This document shows positions 1 to 8,778 of a stretch of DNA of 64,000 bases, one piece after another. Within the stretch, counting starts at the first letter, position 1, and every line of letters starts with the position of its first letter. This stretch comes from Streptomyces sp. H27-H5 (GTDB taxonomy: Bacteria; Actinomycetota; Actinomycetes; Streptomycetales; Streptomycetaceae), in contig NZ_JAPNLK010000001.1 of assembly GCF_026627505.1 (NCBI RefSeq), forward strand, positions 124,001 through 188,000. Direction: 5' to 3'. Position numbers and translations under genes: made by a program. Under the pieces are notes generated by a model. It saw nothing but the letters and a program-made list of their open reading frames with translations. It made no database searches and had not been told where the DNA came from.

Positions 1-3000
1 TCTCCGGGCGGCTTCCACGTGGGCGCAGACGTGGTCGAGGGTGACGTCGCGCACGAGGGATTCGAGGCGGCTCATGAACCAGCGCCCCTGGGCCTCGGTG
101 AGCAGGTCCGAGGAGACGGCGTCGAGCATCTCGACGAGGGCCAGGGAGTCGCCGCCCAGGAGTTGGAACTCCGCGCCCGCCGTGAGGGCCCCCGCGTCCA
201 CCCCGAGGATCGCCGCCCAGTGACGGGCGACCCGGTCCCGGAGCGCGGTGGGTCCCGCCGTCGCGGGATCCGCCTCCGGCCCGCCCGCCGCGAAGGGGTC
301 GGGCAGCGCGTCGAGGTCCGCCTTGCCGCTGACCGTGCGGGGGATGTCGGCGACGGTCGTGATCCGCGCCGGGACCAGATGGGCGGGCAGCCGCCGGGCC
401 AGCTCCGCGCGCAGCACCGCGGCCAGGTCCGGGTCGTCGACCCACTGTGCCCGCGGGGCGCCGGGGTCGTCCGGGGCCGGGGCGGCCACCGGCTCCTCCG
501 GGGTCGCCGACACCACGTAGGCGCACAGCACCGGCGTGGTCGTGCCGGGGCGGCTGCGCGTGGCCACGACGGCGCGGCTCACCGCGGGGTGTGCCTCCAG
601 CGCGGCGACGATCTCGGCGGGCTCCACCCGATGCCCGGCGATCTTGAGCCGCCCGTCGGCGCGCCCGGCGAACTCGACCGCCCCGCCCGGCAGTCGGCGC
701 CCGAGGTCGCCCGTGCGGTAGGAGCGCACGCCGTCGGGGCGGGTGCCGAACGGGGAGGACGTCCCGTCGGGAGGACCGAGGTAGCCGCGGGCCACCTGGA
801 GGCCGCTGACGACGATCTCACCGGTCCGGCCGTGGTCCTCCTCCCCCGTGCCGATCACCCGGCCGTCCTCGGCCACCAGCTCGACGCGGGTCGTGGGACC
901 GGCGGTGCCGAGGGGGATGGTGGCCGTCGTCTCGCCGCCGTCCACGACGTGCGCGAGGCAGGCCACGGTGGCCTCGGTGGGTCCGTAGCCGTTGACGATC
1001 CGGCAGTCCGGGCCGAAGACGGCCCGTGCCGAGCGCACGGCGGCGGGCGTCAGCGGCTCGCCGCCGAGCAGCAGGGTGCGTACGGCTGCCCGGTCCGCGA
1101 AGAGCGCGAGGTGCGAGGGGGTGAGCGCGAGGGTGTCGGCGCGGTGGTCGTGCACGAGACGGCGCAGGCTCGCCCGGGAGGGGGCCTCGGGGGCGAGCAC
1201 GGTGGTCGCGCCGGCGGCCGGCGGCAGGAACAACGCGAAACACGAGATGTCGAAGGCGTAGGAGGAGGCGAAACCGAAGCGGGTGTCCTCGTCGACCCGG
1301 CACATGTCGGTCATCCACCGGACGAAGCCCGTCAGGCCGCCGTGCTCGATCCGCACCCCCTTGGGACGCCCGGAGGAACCGGATGTGTGCATGACGTACG
1401 CCAGATCCCCGGGCCCGGGAGCCGGGGGCAGTTCCCCGCCCGGCGCGCCGGGAGCGTCGAGGACGTCCTCGGTCAGGATCACCGGGCACGGTACGGACAC
1501 CGTCAGCGCGTCGGCGAGGTGGCGCTGGGTCAGGCAGAGCCGGGCGCCGCACTCCTGGAGGACTTCCTTGATCCGCTCACCGGGGTGGGCGGGGTCGAGG
1601 GGCACGTAGGCGGCGCCCGCCTTCAGGATGCCCCAGAGGGCGGTGACGCCCGCCGGCGACCGGTCCACGATCAGTCCGACGAGGTCCTCGCGGACGACGC
1701 CGCGGTCGGCCAGTTCGCGGGCGACGGCGTCGGAGCGGCGATCGAGTTCCGCGTACGTGACCTCTCCCTCGGGCCCGTCGAGGGCGACCGCGTGGGGTGC
1801 CCGGGCGGCCTGCGCGCGGAACAGGTCGACCACGGTGGTCCCCGTGGCCCCGGTGGTGGGCGGGACCGGTCGGGGCGGGAAGGTGGTGGACGGGACGGTC
1901 GGGGACGACGGCTCGGGCGTGGGTGCGAGACGGGCCAGGGCCCGGTCCAGGAAGCGTTCCGCGCGGGTCGCGAGATCGGGGCCGCCCCGTACCCCCATCG
2001 TCAGCTCGGTCCCCGCCGGGGTCTCGGCCGCGACCAACGAGACGGGTACCAGGGGCGCGTGGACGGGCAGGGCATAGACCGTCTTGGCCGTGAAACCCCC
2101 TCCGCTGTAGTCCTCCGGGGCCAGTCGGCCCAGGTGGGACACGACGGCCGAGGCGAGGTGGCGGTCCGCGCGGCCGGTGGCGGCCTGGCCTGCGCGCAAC
2201 AACAGGGCGGAGGCGGCGAGCGGCAGCGGGGCGAGGGCCGACTCGAAGCCGGAGGCCAGTTCACGCCCTTCGGCGAGGGCCCGCAGCAGGGTGAGGTGCG
2301 AGCCGGTCCAGTCGTCGCCGGGGCTGAGGTCGAGGAACAGCGGCAGCGTCAGATTGCCGGTGGCCGTGACGCCGGGGCGGTGCCGGCGCAGGTCGACCGG
2401 GACCATGACCCGGCCGGGCCGGCCCGAGGCGTCGGTCACGGCCTGGGCGAGGCGGGCCGTGAGGGCCGAGTGGTGACCGGGCAGGGTCCTGCGCAGCCAC
2501 AGGGTCCGCGGGGGGCCGGCCGCAGGGCGGCCGAGGGGCGACGGGCGGTCGGGCGGCAGCGTGGGACGGCGGTCGCCGGCGCCGAGCCGACGCAGCAGTC
2601 CCCGGTCGGTGTCGGGGGCCAGGGCGGGTCGCGCCTGGTCCCCGCGCAGCGCCCGGAAGACCTCGCGCACCCAGATCAGGGCGCCGTGGCCGTCCATCAG
2701 GGCGTGCGAGACGCTGAACACCAGCGTGGTGCGGGTGCCCGGCGCCGCGCCCTCTTCGTCGGCGGACGGGGTGGCCCGGCCGGGCACCACCAACACCTCG
2801 CAGCCGGGCGGGTCGGTCCGCCGCGCGGGGCCGTACAACAGGGCGGCCGTGTCCGCCGTCGCGACGTCGAAGGCCGCGGCGGAGCGGGTGTCGGCGTACC
2901 GGACGCGGGGCAACGGCCCGTCGGCGTGCCACAGCGGACCCCGCCGGGCCAGCCGCGAGCCGGGGACGGCTTCGGCGGCCCGGGCCAGCGCGGCCCGGAG

Positions 3001-3147
3001 GCGCTCGGGGGCGGGCACGCCCTCGCCTTCGACGAGAATGCGCAGCGCCATGGCGCCGCGGGCGTGCTCGGCGGCGAGGTAGAGCCGCTCGGTGGGCGAG
3101 ACCGGCCGCCGGTAGCGGTGGCCGGCGGTGGGTCGGGGACGGTTCAT
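1..3147 (-). CDS. lstE: NRPS of a lipstatin-type beta-lactone operon (3' end outside window)
   Basis: Non-ribosomal peptide synthetase expected to load an amino acid that esterifies the beta-lactone fatty acid, as LstE does in lipstatin. A condensation-like domain fills about residues 1-420; its motif is SHALMDG (H148, D152) rather than HHxxxDG. The adenylation domain follows (about 445-950), with HTSGSSGRPKG and NGYGPTE. A carrier domain carries LGGDSLA with the phosphopantetheine serine near 1001. The ATG at 3147 overlaps the upstream stop as ATGA. The frame stays open at base 1, so the C-terminus and any formyltransferase gene (lstF) lie outside. The specificity residues I read by eye (D-I-F-A-L-G-G-V-A-K) match no code I can name with certainty. 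Confidence 0.85.
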   Translation of the reverse strand, partial: MNRPRPTAGHRYRRPVSPTERLYLAAEHARGAMALRILVEGEGVPAPERLRAALARAAEAVPGSRLARRGPLWHADGPLPRVRYADTRSAAAFDVATADTAALLYGPARRTDPPGCEVLVVPGRATPSADEEGAAPGTRTTLVFSVSHALMDGHGALIWVREVFRALRGDQARPALAPDTDRGLLRRLGAGDRRPTLPPDRPSPLGRPAAGPPRTLWLRRTLPGHHSALTARLAQAVTDASGRPGRVMVPVDLRRHRPGVTATGNLTLPLFLDLSPGDDWTGSHLTLLRALAEGRELASGFESALAPLPLAASALLLRAGQAATGRADRHLASAVVSHLGRLAPEDYSGGGFTAKTVYALPVHAPLVPVSLVAAETPAGTELTMGVRGGPDLATRAERFLDRALARLAPTPEPSSPTVPSTTFPPRPVPPTTGATGTTVVDLFRAQAARAPHAVALDGPEGEVTYAELDRRSDAVARELADRGVVREDLVGLIVDRSPAGVTALWGILKAGAAYVPLDPAHPGERIKEVLQECGARLCLTQRHLADALTVSVPCPVILTEDVLDAPGAPGGELPPAPGPGDLAYVMHTSGSSGRPKGVRIEHGGLTGFVRWMTDMCRVDEDTRFGFASSYAFDISCFALFLPPAAGATTVLAPEAPSRASLRRLVHDHRADTLALTPSHLALFADRAAVRTLLLGGEPLTPAAVRSARAVFGPDCRIVNGYGPTEATVACLAHVVDGGETTATIPLGTAGPTTRVELVAEDGRVIGTGEEDHGRTGEIVVSGLQVARGYLGPPDGTSSPFGTRPDGVRSYRTGDLGRRLPGGAVEFAGRADGRLKIAGHRVEPAEIVAALEAHPAVSRAVVATRSRPGTTTPVLCAYVVSATPEEPVAAPAPDDPGAPRAQWVDDPDLAAVLRAELARRLPAHLVPARITTVADIPRTVSGKADLDALPDPFAAGGPEADPATAGPTALRDRVARHWAAILGVDAGALTAGAEFQLLGGDSLALVEMLDAVSSDLLTEAQGRWFMSRLESLVRDVTLDHVCAHVEAARR

Positions 3148-4355
3148 CGCGGGGTGCCTCCTCGCTCGGAACGGGCGGGTGCGGTGCGGGTACCGGCGGT
3201 GGCCGGCGGTACGGACGAGGGCCTTCCCGCGGACCCGATCGCCCGCACGGACCCGGGCGCGGTGGTGTCGGAACGCCCCGGCGCGGGGCGGGACCCGGCT
3301 TCGTCGGAACGCCCGGGCGCGGGGCGGGTCCACGCGTCCACTCCGCCGATGTCCTCCACCCACCGCACCAGTTCGCGGACGCCGTCCGCCTGCCCGCGCG
3401 GCGCCTCGTGGCCGAGGTCGCGTCGGGCCGCACCGGTGTCGTACGTCGTGGATCGGGTGAGCAGGGCCATCATGTAGCGGCTCATCGGCGGTGTGGTCCC
3501 CTCGGAACCGGGCCGCAGCCGCCACAGCGTCTCGACGGCGGCGGCGAGCGCGCGGCCGACCGGCAGCGGGATCCGCGGTCCCGGCGGTGCGCAGCCGAGG
3601 AGCCGGCCGACCTCGGTGAGGAAGGCCCACAGGTCGGTCCGCTCCCGGTCCGCGACGAAGTACGCCCGGCCGCCCACGCGTTCGGCCGGTGCCGTGGCCG
3701 CCCGCAGGCAGGCGTCCACGGCGTTGTCGCTGTGGCACAGCGAGACCAGGACCCGCTTGCCGCCCGACAGGTCGGGCAGCCGGCCCGCGTGCATCGCGCC
3801 GATCATGCGGGGCAGGAAGCCGGCGTGGTCGCGCGGCCCCCAGATGCCGCGCGGGCGCAGGGCGACGGTGGTGAACCGTTCGGTGTGGGCGGCCAGTACG
3901 TCCTGTTCGGCGCGCGCCTTCGTCTCGCAGTACAGGTTGAAGAAGCGGTCCGGGTAGGGGGTGGACTCGTCGATGTCGAGGCGGTCGCCCTCGCGGATCC
4001 GCATCAGCGCGCTGGGGCTGGAGACGAAGACGAACCGGCCGGCGCCGGCGGCCCGCGCGGCGTCCATGAGCCGCCGTGTGCCGGCGACGTTCGCCTCGTG
4101 GAACTGGGCGCGGCTGCCGTGGTCGACGACCCGGGCGGCGCTGTGCAGCACGGTGTCGCGGTCCTCGGCGGCGGCACGCAGCGAGTCCTCGTCCGCCAGG
4201 TCGCCGACGGCGAGTTCGACCCCGGGCAGGGAACCGAGCCGTGCGGTGTCGCTGCCCTCGCGTACCAGGGCGCGTACGTGGTGGCCCTCGCGCAGGCAGG
4301 CGTCGACGAGGTGGCCGCCGAGGAAGCCGGTGGCCCCGGTGATCAGGATGTTCAC
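3144..4355 (-). CDS. lstD: OleD/LstD-like 3-beta-HSD family reductase
   Basis: NAD(P)H-dependent reductase of the 3-beta-hydroxysteroid dehydrogenase type SDR family. In OleD and LstD this enzyme reduces the 2-alkyl-3-oxo acid to the 3-hydroxy acid before lactone closure. The Rossmann motif TGATGFLGG lies at residues 6-14, and the catalytic set is S113 with Y142-x3-K146. The GTG start at 4355 overlaps the upstream stop as GTGA, and the stop overlaps the next start as ATGA, so the gene sits in a translationally coupled operon. At 403 aa it carries a proline- and arginine-rich tail of about 60 residues beyond the usual end, which may be disordered. An OleD-like role is inferred mainly from the neighbours. 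Confidence 0.85.
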   Translation of the reverse strand: MNILITGATGFLGGHLVDACLREGHHVRALVREGSDTARLGSLPGVELAVGDLADEDSLRAAAEDRDTVLHSAARVVDHGSRAQFHEANVAGTRRLMDAARAAGAGRFVFVSSPSALMRIREGDRLDIDESTPYPDRFFNLYCETKARAEQDVLAAHTERFTTVALRPRGIWGPRDHAGFLPRMIGAMHAGRLPDLSGGKRVLVSLCHSDNAVDACLRAATAPAERVGGRAYFVADRERTDLWAFLTEVGRLLGCAPPGPRIPLPVGRALAAAVETLWRLRPGSEGTTPPMSRYMMALLTRSTTYDTGAARRDLGHEAPRGQADGVRELVRWVEDIGGVDAWTRPAPGRSDEAGSRPAPGRSDTTAPGSVRAIGSAGRPSSVPPATAGTRTAPARSERGGTPR

Positions 4356-6388
4356 AGGGTCCGCCACCAGGTCGCGCCGTAGAGCATGGTGAGGGCGACG
4401 GCGGCCGCCCGCCCGTGTCCGGCCGCGCGGGCCCGGGGCAGGGCGAGGGGGATCTGCGCGGCGTGCACGCCGACGCTGAGGACGGCGTCGATCCACCACA
4501 GCCAGTGCAGGACGGGGACGTCGGGCGCTGTGTCGGTGGCGGCCAGGACGGCTCCGCCGAGCAGGTAGGCCCAGCCGGCGAGCGGGATCAGCTTCGGGGC
4601 GCCGGCGCGGGACCACGGGGGTGCCGGGGGCGCGAGGCGGCGTTCGGCCCACCGGCCGAGTTCCTCGCGGCCGATCTTGGCGTTGTGTCGGATGTCGACG
4701 GGGAACCCCGCGTGGCGCAGGAACGGCGCGGACCCGAGCTCCGGGAGGTGGTGGGTGGCCGATGCGCGCAGTTCGACGACGAGGTCGCGCCAGGCGTCCG
4801 CGTCGAGGGGGGACTCGGTCTCCACGCAGACGACGGGCTGCTGCGCGCCGGGCCGGCCGATGCCGACGAGTGCGCTGCGGCGGACCAGCGGGTGTGCGTT
4901 GAAGACTCCCTCGCAGAGCACGGTGTGGAGGTCGTGCCCGGTGGCGCGCACGCGCTGCGCCGCTCGTCCGCAGAACCACAGCCGACCGCTGCCGTCGAGG
5001 TATCCGAGGTCCCCGGTGCGGTGCCAGAGGCGGGGCGCGGCTCCCACCCCGTCGGACGGCCAAAGGCCCGCGCGGGTCGGGTCATCGGGCGCCTTCTCGG
5101 ACACCTTGTGGAGGGCGTCGGCCTGCGGGGCGGCGTGGTAGCGGGGGCTGACGGAGTCCCCGGCCACGAGGATCTCCCCGACGCGCCCCGGCTCCGGGTC
5201 CGTGTCCGACCCGGGGGCGAGGGCCGGCATCGGGCCGTCGGTGACGGGCGCGATCCGCAGGAGGGTGCCGGGTACGGGCCGGCCGACGCAGGTTCCGGCG
5301 GCCTGCGCGGCCCGGGCGGCCGTTTCGGCGAGGATCTCCTCGGACTCGATCGAGGTGATCGGGAGGGCCTCGGTGGCCCCGTAGGTGACGTGGATCCGGG
5401 CCTTCTCGTCCAGGACGTCCCGCAGTACGGCGACGACGGAGGGCGGTACGGGCGCCCCGCCGGACACCACGCAGCGCAGGTCGGGCAGGGGGTGCGGGCG
5501 GGTCGTGAGATGGTCCGCGAGGCGTCGCAGCAGGGCGGGCGAGGCGAACATCGTGCTGACGGCGAATCGTTCCAGCGCGTCGACGAGGAGGTCGGGATCG
5601 GCGTGCGCGACCTTCGCCGGCGCCAGCGGGGCGAGGACGATCGTGGATCCGTAGACCAGGTCGAGCATGCCGTAGAAGGGCAGGGTGACCAGGGAGACGT
5701 CGTCGCGGGTGCGCCCGTGCGCGTCCTCGATGCCCCGGGCGATCGCGAGTGCCATGCGGTGGGTGTACTCGACCCCCTTGGCGGGGCCGGTGCTTCCCGT
5801 GGTGAAGCCGATCATCAGCAGGTCGTCCCCGCCGACGGCGGGGGGCGCGGTGCGCGGGCCGGGGGCGGACCGCAGGCGCGCCAGGGTGTGACCGCCCCAC
5901 AGGCGGTGGCGGCCCAGCGTGACGGGGATCCGCACGGCCTCGAAGGTGCGGCGGCCCAGGACGCGCACCAGGTGGGCGAGCGGCGGGCCGATGAAGGCCT
6001 CGGCGCCCACGGCCCGATAGGAGTGGAGCATGCGGCGCGGGCCCATGCCGGGATCGACGACGACGGGGACGGCGCCGATCCGGAACAGGGCGAAGACCAG
6101 GGCGAACAGCTCGGGTCCGGGCGGGGCCATCAGCACCGTCCTGGTGCCCCGGCCTATGCCCGCGTGGGTCAGGCCGTGGGCGAGTCGCTCGACCTCCTGC
6201 TGCAACTCACCGTAGTTCAGGGTGCGGTAGCGGGGGCGGCCGTCGGGTTCGCGGCCCCCGTCGGGGTGGATGACGGCCGGCTTGTGCGGGAAGGCCCGGG
6301 CGTTGCCTTCCAGACGGGCGGCCAGGCCCTCGGCGGCGCCGAGGGCCGGCGCCCGGGTGTCGGTGCGTCGTCGGCTCGCGGTGGTCAC
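4352..6388 (-). CDS. lstC: OleC/LstC-like acyl-adenylating beta-lactone synthetase with membrane tail
   Basis: ANL-superfamily enzyme; the OleC branch adenylates a 2-alkyl-3-hydroxy acid and closes the beta-lactone. The P-loop TTGSTGPAKG lies at about 196-205, YGATE at 336-340, HRTGDLG at 456-462 and the catalytic lysine at K571 (NAKIG). Residues 592-678 add about 87 residues with three hydrophobic stretches (about 601-617, 627-648, 661-674), which the soluble core family normally lacks. GTG at 6388 is preferred because it follows the previous stop by 4 bases; an upstream ATG at 6469 would overlap the previous gene by 77 bases. The order thiolase-thiolase-OleC-OleD-NRPS supports the lst assignment. 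Confidence 0.85.
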   Translation of the reverse strand: MTTASRRRTDTRAPALGAAEGLAARLEGNARAFPHKPAVIHPDGGREPDGRPRYRTLNYGELQQEVERLAHGLTHAGIGRGTRTVLMAPPGPELFALVFALFRIGAVPVVVDPGMGPRRMLHSYRAVGAEAFIGPPLAHLVRVLGRRTFEAVRIPVTLGRHRLWGGHTLARLRSAPGPRTAPPAVGGDDLLMIGFTTGSTGPAKGVEYTHRMALAIARGIEDAHGRTRDDVSLVTLPFYGMLDLVYGSTIVLAPLAPAKVAHADPDLLVDALERFAVSTMFASPALLRRLADHLTTRPHPLPDLRCVVSGGAPVPPSVVAVLRDVLDEKARIHVTYGATEALPITSIESEEILAETAARAAQAAGTCVGRPVPGTLLRIAPVTDGPMPALAPGSDTDPEPGRVGEILVAGDSVSPRYHAAPQADALHKVSEKAPDDPTRAGLWPSDGVGAAPRLWHRTGDLGYLDGSGRLWFCGRAAQRVRATGHDLHTVLCEGVFNAHPLVRRSALVGIGRPGAQQPVVCVETESPLDADAWRDLVVELRASATHHLPELGSAPFLRHAGFPVDIRHNAKIGREELGRWAERRLAPPAPPWSRAGAPKLIPLAGWAYLLGGAVLAATDTAPDVPVLHWLWWIDAVLSVGVHAAQIPLALPRARAAGHGRAAAVALTMLYGATWWRTL

Positions 6389-6392
6389 CGGA

Positions 6393-7292
6393 TCACCGGC
6401 CTTCGGGGCGGTAGCTCGCGCAGGCCGCGCTGGGGCCGGCGCCGGCGGTGACGAACAGCAGTTGGTCACAGTCCTCGGGCAGGCCGGTCGCCATGGCGTG
6501 GAGGTAACCGAGGACGGGGGCCGCGGTGTGCGGCTCTCCCGTCTCGCCGGGGGGAAGGGCGTCCGCCTCGGTGCCCGGGCCGATCACCAGGGTGCGGTCG
6601 AGGTCGAGCCCGTACGCGGCGGCGTAGTCGGCGACGGCGGTGGCGGCGAGTTCGGCGCGCCGGCGGTCGTGGTCCGGGGAGCGTCGCACGGTGATCAGGG
6701 TCCGGCCTTCGGCGCCCATGGCGGCGGTGTCCAGGTAGCCCTCCGTGTCGGTGGGGCCGTCGGCCGTGTAGTGCCGTACGGGGCCGAATCCGGCGTCGGG
6801 GTCGGCGCTGCGCTCCAGCAGGAGGGCGCCGGCCAGGTCCGCGTACGGGTAGTCGGGGTCTCGGCGTGCGTCGCCGCCGGGGTGTACGTCGGCGGCGGTG
6901 ACCAGGAGGCGTTCGGTGCTGCCCGTGTCGAGGAGGGATTGACCGACCTGGACCGCGTTCAGCACGCCGCAGGCGCCGTTCATGAGGTCGAAGGAGAAGC
7001 CGGCGGCGGGATCCACGAGGTAGTCCAGGCTGATCCCGACCTCCTTCTGCACCAGGGCCGCGAGCGCCGGTTCGAAGGTGTTGGACTCCCGGTAGACGCC
7101 CACGTTGACGAGGACGCCGACGGCGGAGGGGGACAGACCGGTCTGGTCGAGGCAGTCGCGGGCGGCCCGGCCGGCGAGTTCCACGGAGGAGGCCGCTCGG
7201 GTGTCCGCGGCGTGGTCGCCGGTGGCGCGGCCGTCCGCTGTGCCGTGGCTGTCGACGGTGGCGGTGCCCGCGGCGGTGATGATCATGCCCAT
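6393..7292 (-). CDS. lstB: OleA-like thiolase partner subunit (KAS III fold, incomplete active site)
   Basis: KAS III/thiolase-fold protein of 299 aa, shorter than FabH. It keeps the nucleophile context NGACG (C108) and a glutamate in FEP (E74), which resembles the OleA catalytic glutamate. I find no catalytic His or Asn motif in its C-terminal half, where only poorly conserved sequence is seen. It follows lstA by 3 bases, with a GGGGGT ribosome site inside lstA. The likely role is the second subunit of a heterodimer that performs head-to-head condensation of two acyl-CoAs, as described for LstA/LstB and for NltA/NltB of nocardiolactone. The glutamate assignment is inferred from motif position, not from an alignment. 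Confidence 0.8.
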   Translation of the reverse strand: MGMIITAAGTATVDSHGTADGRATGDHAADTRAASSVELAGRAARDCLDQTGLSPSAVGVLVNVGVYRESNTFEPALAALVQKEVGISLDYLVDPAAGFSFDLMNGACGVLNAVQVGQSLLDTGSTERLLVTAADVHPGGDARRDPDYPYADLAGALLLERSADPDAGFGPVRHYTADGPTDTEGYLDTAAMGAEGRTLITVRRSPDHDRRRAELAATAVADYAAAYGLDLDRTLVIGPGTEADALPPGETGEPHTAAPVLGYLHAMATGLPEDCDQLLFVTAGAGPSAACASYRPEGR

Positions 7293-7295
7293 GGT

Positions 7296-8357
7296 TCAGA
7301 CCCCCAGGTGGGTGACGGTGGCCGACAGGGCTCCGGTGACCACACCGGAGGCGGCGGGCACCATCAGGAAGGTGGCACCGCGTCGGGCGGTGCCCGCGGC
7401 GAGGTGTTCACGCAACGTCAGGAAGTGTGAGGTGGTGGCGGTGTTGCCGTACCTCTCCACGACGGCGAGCGAGGTGGGCATGGGCGTGCCGAACTCCGCT
7501 TCGCCCGTCTGGTTCACGTAGTCGATGAATCGGGCGCCGACCTGGTGCTGAATGATGTAGTCGAATTCCTCGGCCGCGAAATCCCGACCGTTCTTGGACA
7601 GCAGATCACCGTGGAATCGGGGCCAAAGGGCGAGCCGGTCCTTGTTGTGCATCTTCTTGTTGTCCGTGTAGAGCGCGATTCCCCCGGTGCGATCGCTCGG
7701 CATTCCCATGCACAGGTGCGAGTACTCCGCGCAGGTCATCAGGTCGATGTAGTGGATCCGGTCGGCCGCGTCCGCGGACCGGTCCATGACGACCGCGGCG
7801 GCGGAGTCGCCGACGGAGAGGGAGGCGAACTGCGGGTCGTACGAGTCGCCGATCTCGCGGGCCGCCGTCTCGGCGACGCGGGTCGCCTGCTCGCCGCTGA
7901 CGACCATGCCGTTGCGGACCGCCCCGGAACGGATCATCCGGTCGAGGACGTACACGCCGGTCATCATCCCGGCGCAGGCATTGGAGACGTCGAAGTGCAG
8001 GGCGGAGCGGGCGCCGAGCTCCCGGGCGAGGGAACCGGCGAAGGAGGGTTCGAAGTAGAAGCGGTCGGCGTCCTTGAAGCGGGTGATCGACGCCGATATG
8101 ACGATGTCCAGGTCGGCGGCCTCGTACCGGGATGCCGCGAGGCATTCGCGCGCGGCGCTCAGGGCCATTCCGAACGAGTCCTCGCCGGTCTCGGGACGCG
8201 GGTCGTAGGTTCGCCTCTCGGCGACTCCGGTGATCCTCTCGACGTCCACGCCCCGAAGGTTCGGGGTTCGGCCGATGAGTTCCCGAGTGGTCAACGTGGT
8301 GGCCGGCATATGGGATCCGATGGATTCCATGCGGCTGTATAAGTTGTGCGAGCTCAA
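7296..8357 (-). CDS. lstA: OleA/LstA-like acyl-CoA condensing enzyme (KAS III)
   Basis: First gene of the beta-lactone operon: a KAS III-fold condensing enzyme with an intact Cys-His-Asn triad (C128 in NACAG, H271 in QHQVG, N305 in GNTATTS). It should catalyse non-decarboxylative Claisen condensation of two acyl-CoAs. The start is read as TTG at 8357: GGAG lies 6 bases upstream, and the first beta strand typical of the fold (LYSRMESIGSHMP) needs these residues. ATG codons at 8330 and 8309 lack a good ribosome site. With this start, codon 6 is TTA (8340-8342), so translation would need the bldA leucyl-tRNA. A candidate promoter lies at 8450-8477. Confidence 0.85.
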   Translation of the reverse strand: MSSHNLYSRMESIGSHMPATTLTTRELIGRTPNLRGVDVERITGVAERRTYDPRPETGEDSFGMALSAARECLAASRYEAADLDIVISASITRFKDADRFYFEPSFAGSLARELGARSALHFDVSNACAGMMTGVYVLDRMIRSGAVRNGMVVSGEQATRVAETAAREIGDSYDPQFASLSVGDSAAAVVMDRSADAADRIHYIDLMTCAEYSHLCMGMPSDRTGGIALYTDNKKMHNKDRLALWPRFHGDLLSKNGRDFAAEEFDYIIQHQVGARFIDYVNQTGEAEFGTPMPTSLAVVERYGNTATTSHFLTLREHLAAGTARRGATFLMVPAASGVVTGALSATVTHLGV

Positions 8358-8778
8358 TTTTCACTCCGTAATGGGCGCACGCGGGCAGCACATATCGCTC
8401 CGGCGGAAAGGCGCACTGTTCCGCTGTCATTCGCTGGTGACAGACAGCGAAGTTACCGTAGCGTACGGATTTGTCAGTCCTGTTACGCGCCCACCCGAAA
8501 GCGGACCGACGTGGCGAATATCGGCCATTCACGCGCGGCGGGACATTCCGCCGCGTCCAAGGCCGCACGCACCGTGTGCGGGCCCGCCGCGACCGCCCTT
8601 CCCGGGCCGCCCCGCCCTGCCGGCCCGCTCCCCCGCCGCACTGACGCCCGGGCGGCTCCCTTGGGTACACGGCTTCGAAAACCTGTCCGGAATCACACGG
8701 TCCGTCTTGACCGTCCCCGCCCGGCCGCGCGACCGGCCGATCGTCCGCCGGCGCGACCGGCGGTCGGACCGCGGCGCG
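8358..8778. other. intergenic region upstream of lstA
   Basis: 421 bases without a convincing gene. The part next to lstA (about 8358-8500) is less GC-rich than its surroundings and holds the lstA ribosome site and candidate promoter. A short inverted repeat, CGCTGT (8422-8427) with ACAGCG (8444-8449), lies just downstream of the proposed -10 and could be an operator. The remainder, towards the sigma factor stop, is GC-rich and featureless to my reading. Confidence 0.4.
8450..8477 (-). promoter_or_regulatory. candidate promoter of the lst operon
   Basis: On the minus strand CTGACA (8472-8477) is followed after 16 bases by TAACTT (8450-8455), close to the Streptomyces HrdB consensus. A start near 8443 would give a leader of about 85 bases before the TTG start of lstA. 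This was read by eye and has no other support. Confidence 0.35.

Noticed and set aside
19..3477. A 1152-codon open frame on the plus strand
   Set aside because: It is antisense to the NRPS; its residues are low-complexity Gly/Arg/Ala with no domain motif, an artefact of high GC.
4415..6451. A 678-codon plus-strand frame opposite lstC
   Set aside because: Antisense of a clear ANL enzyme; no motifs and a repetitive composition.
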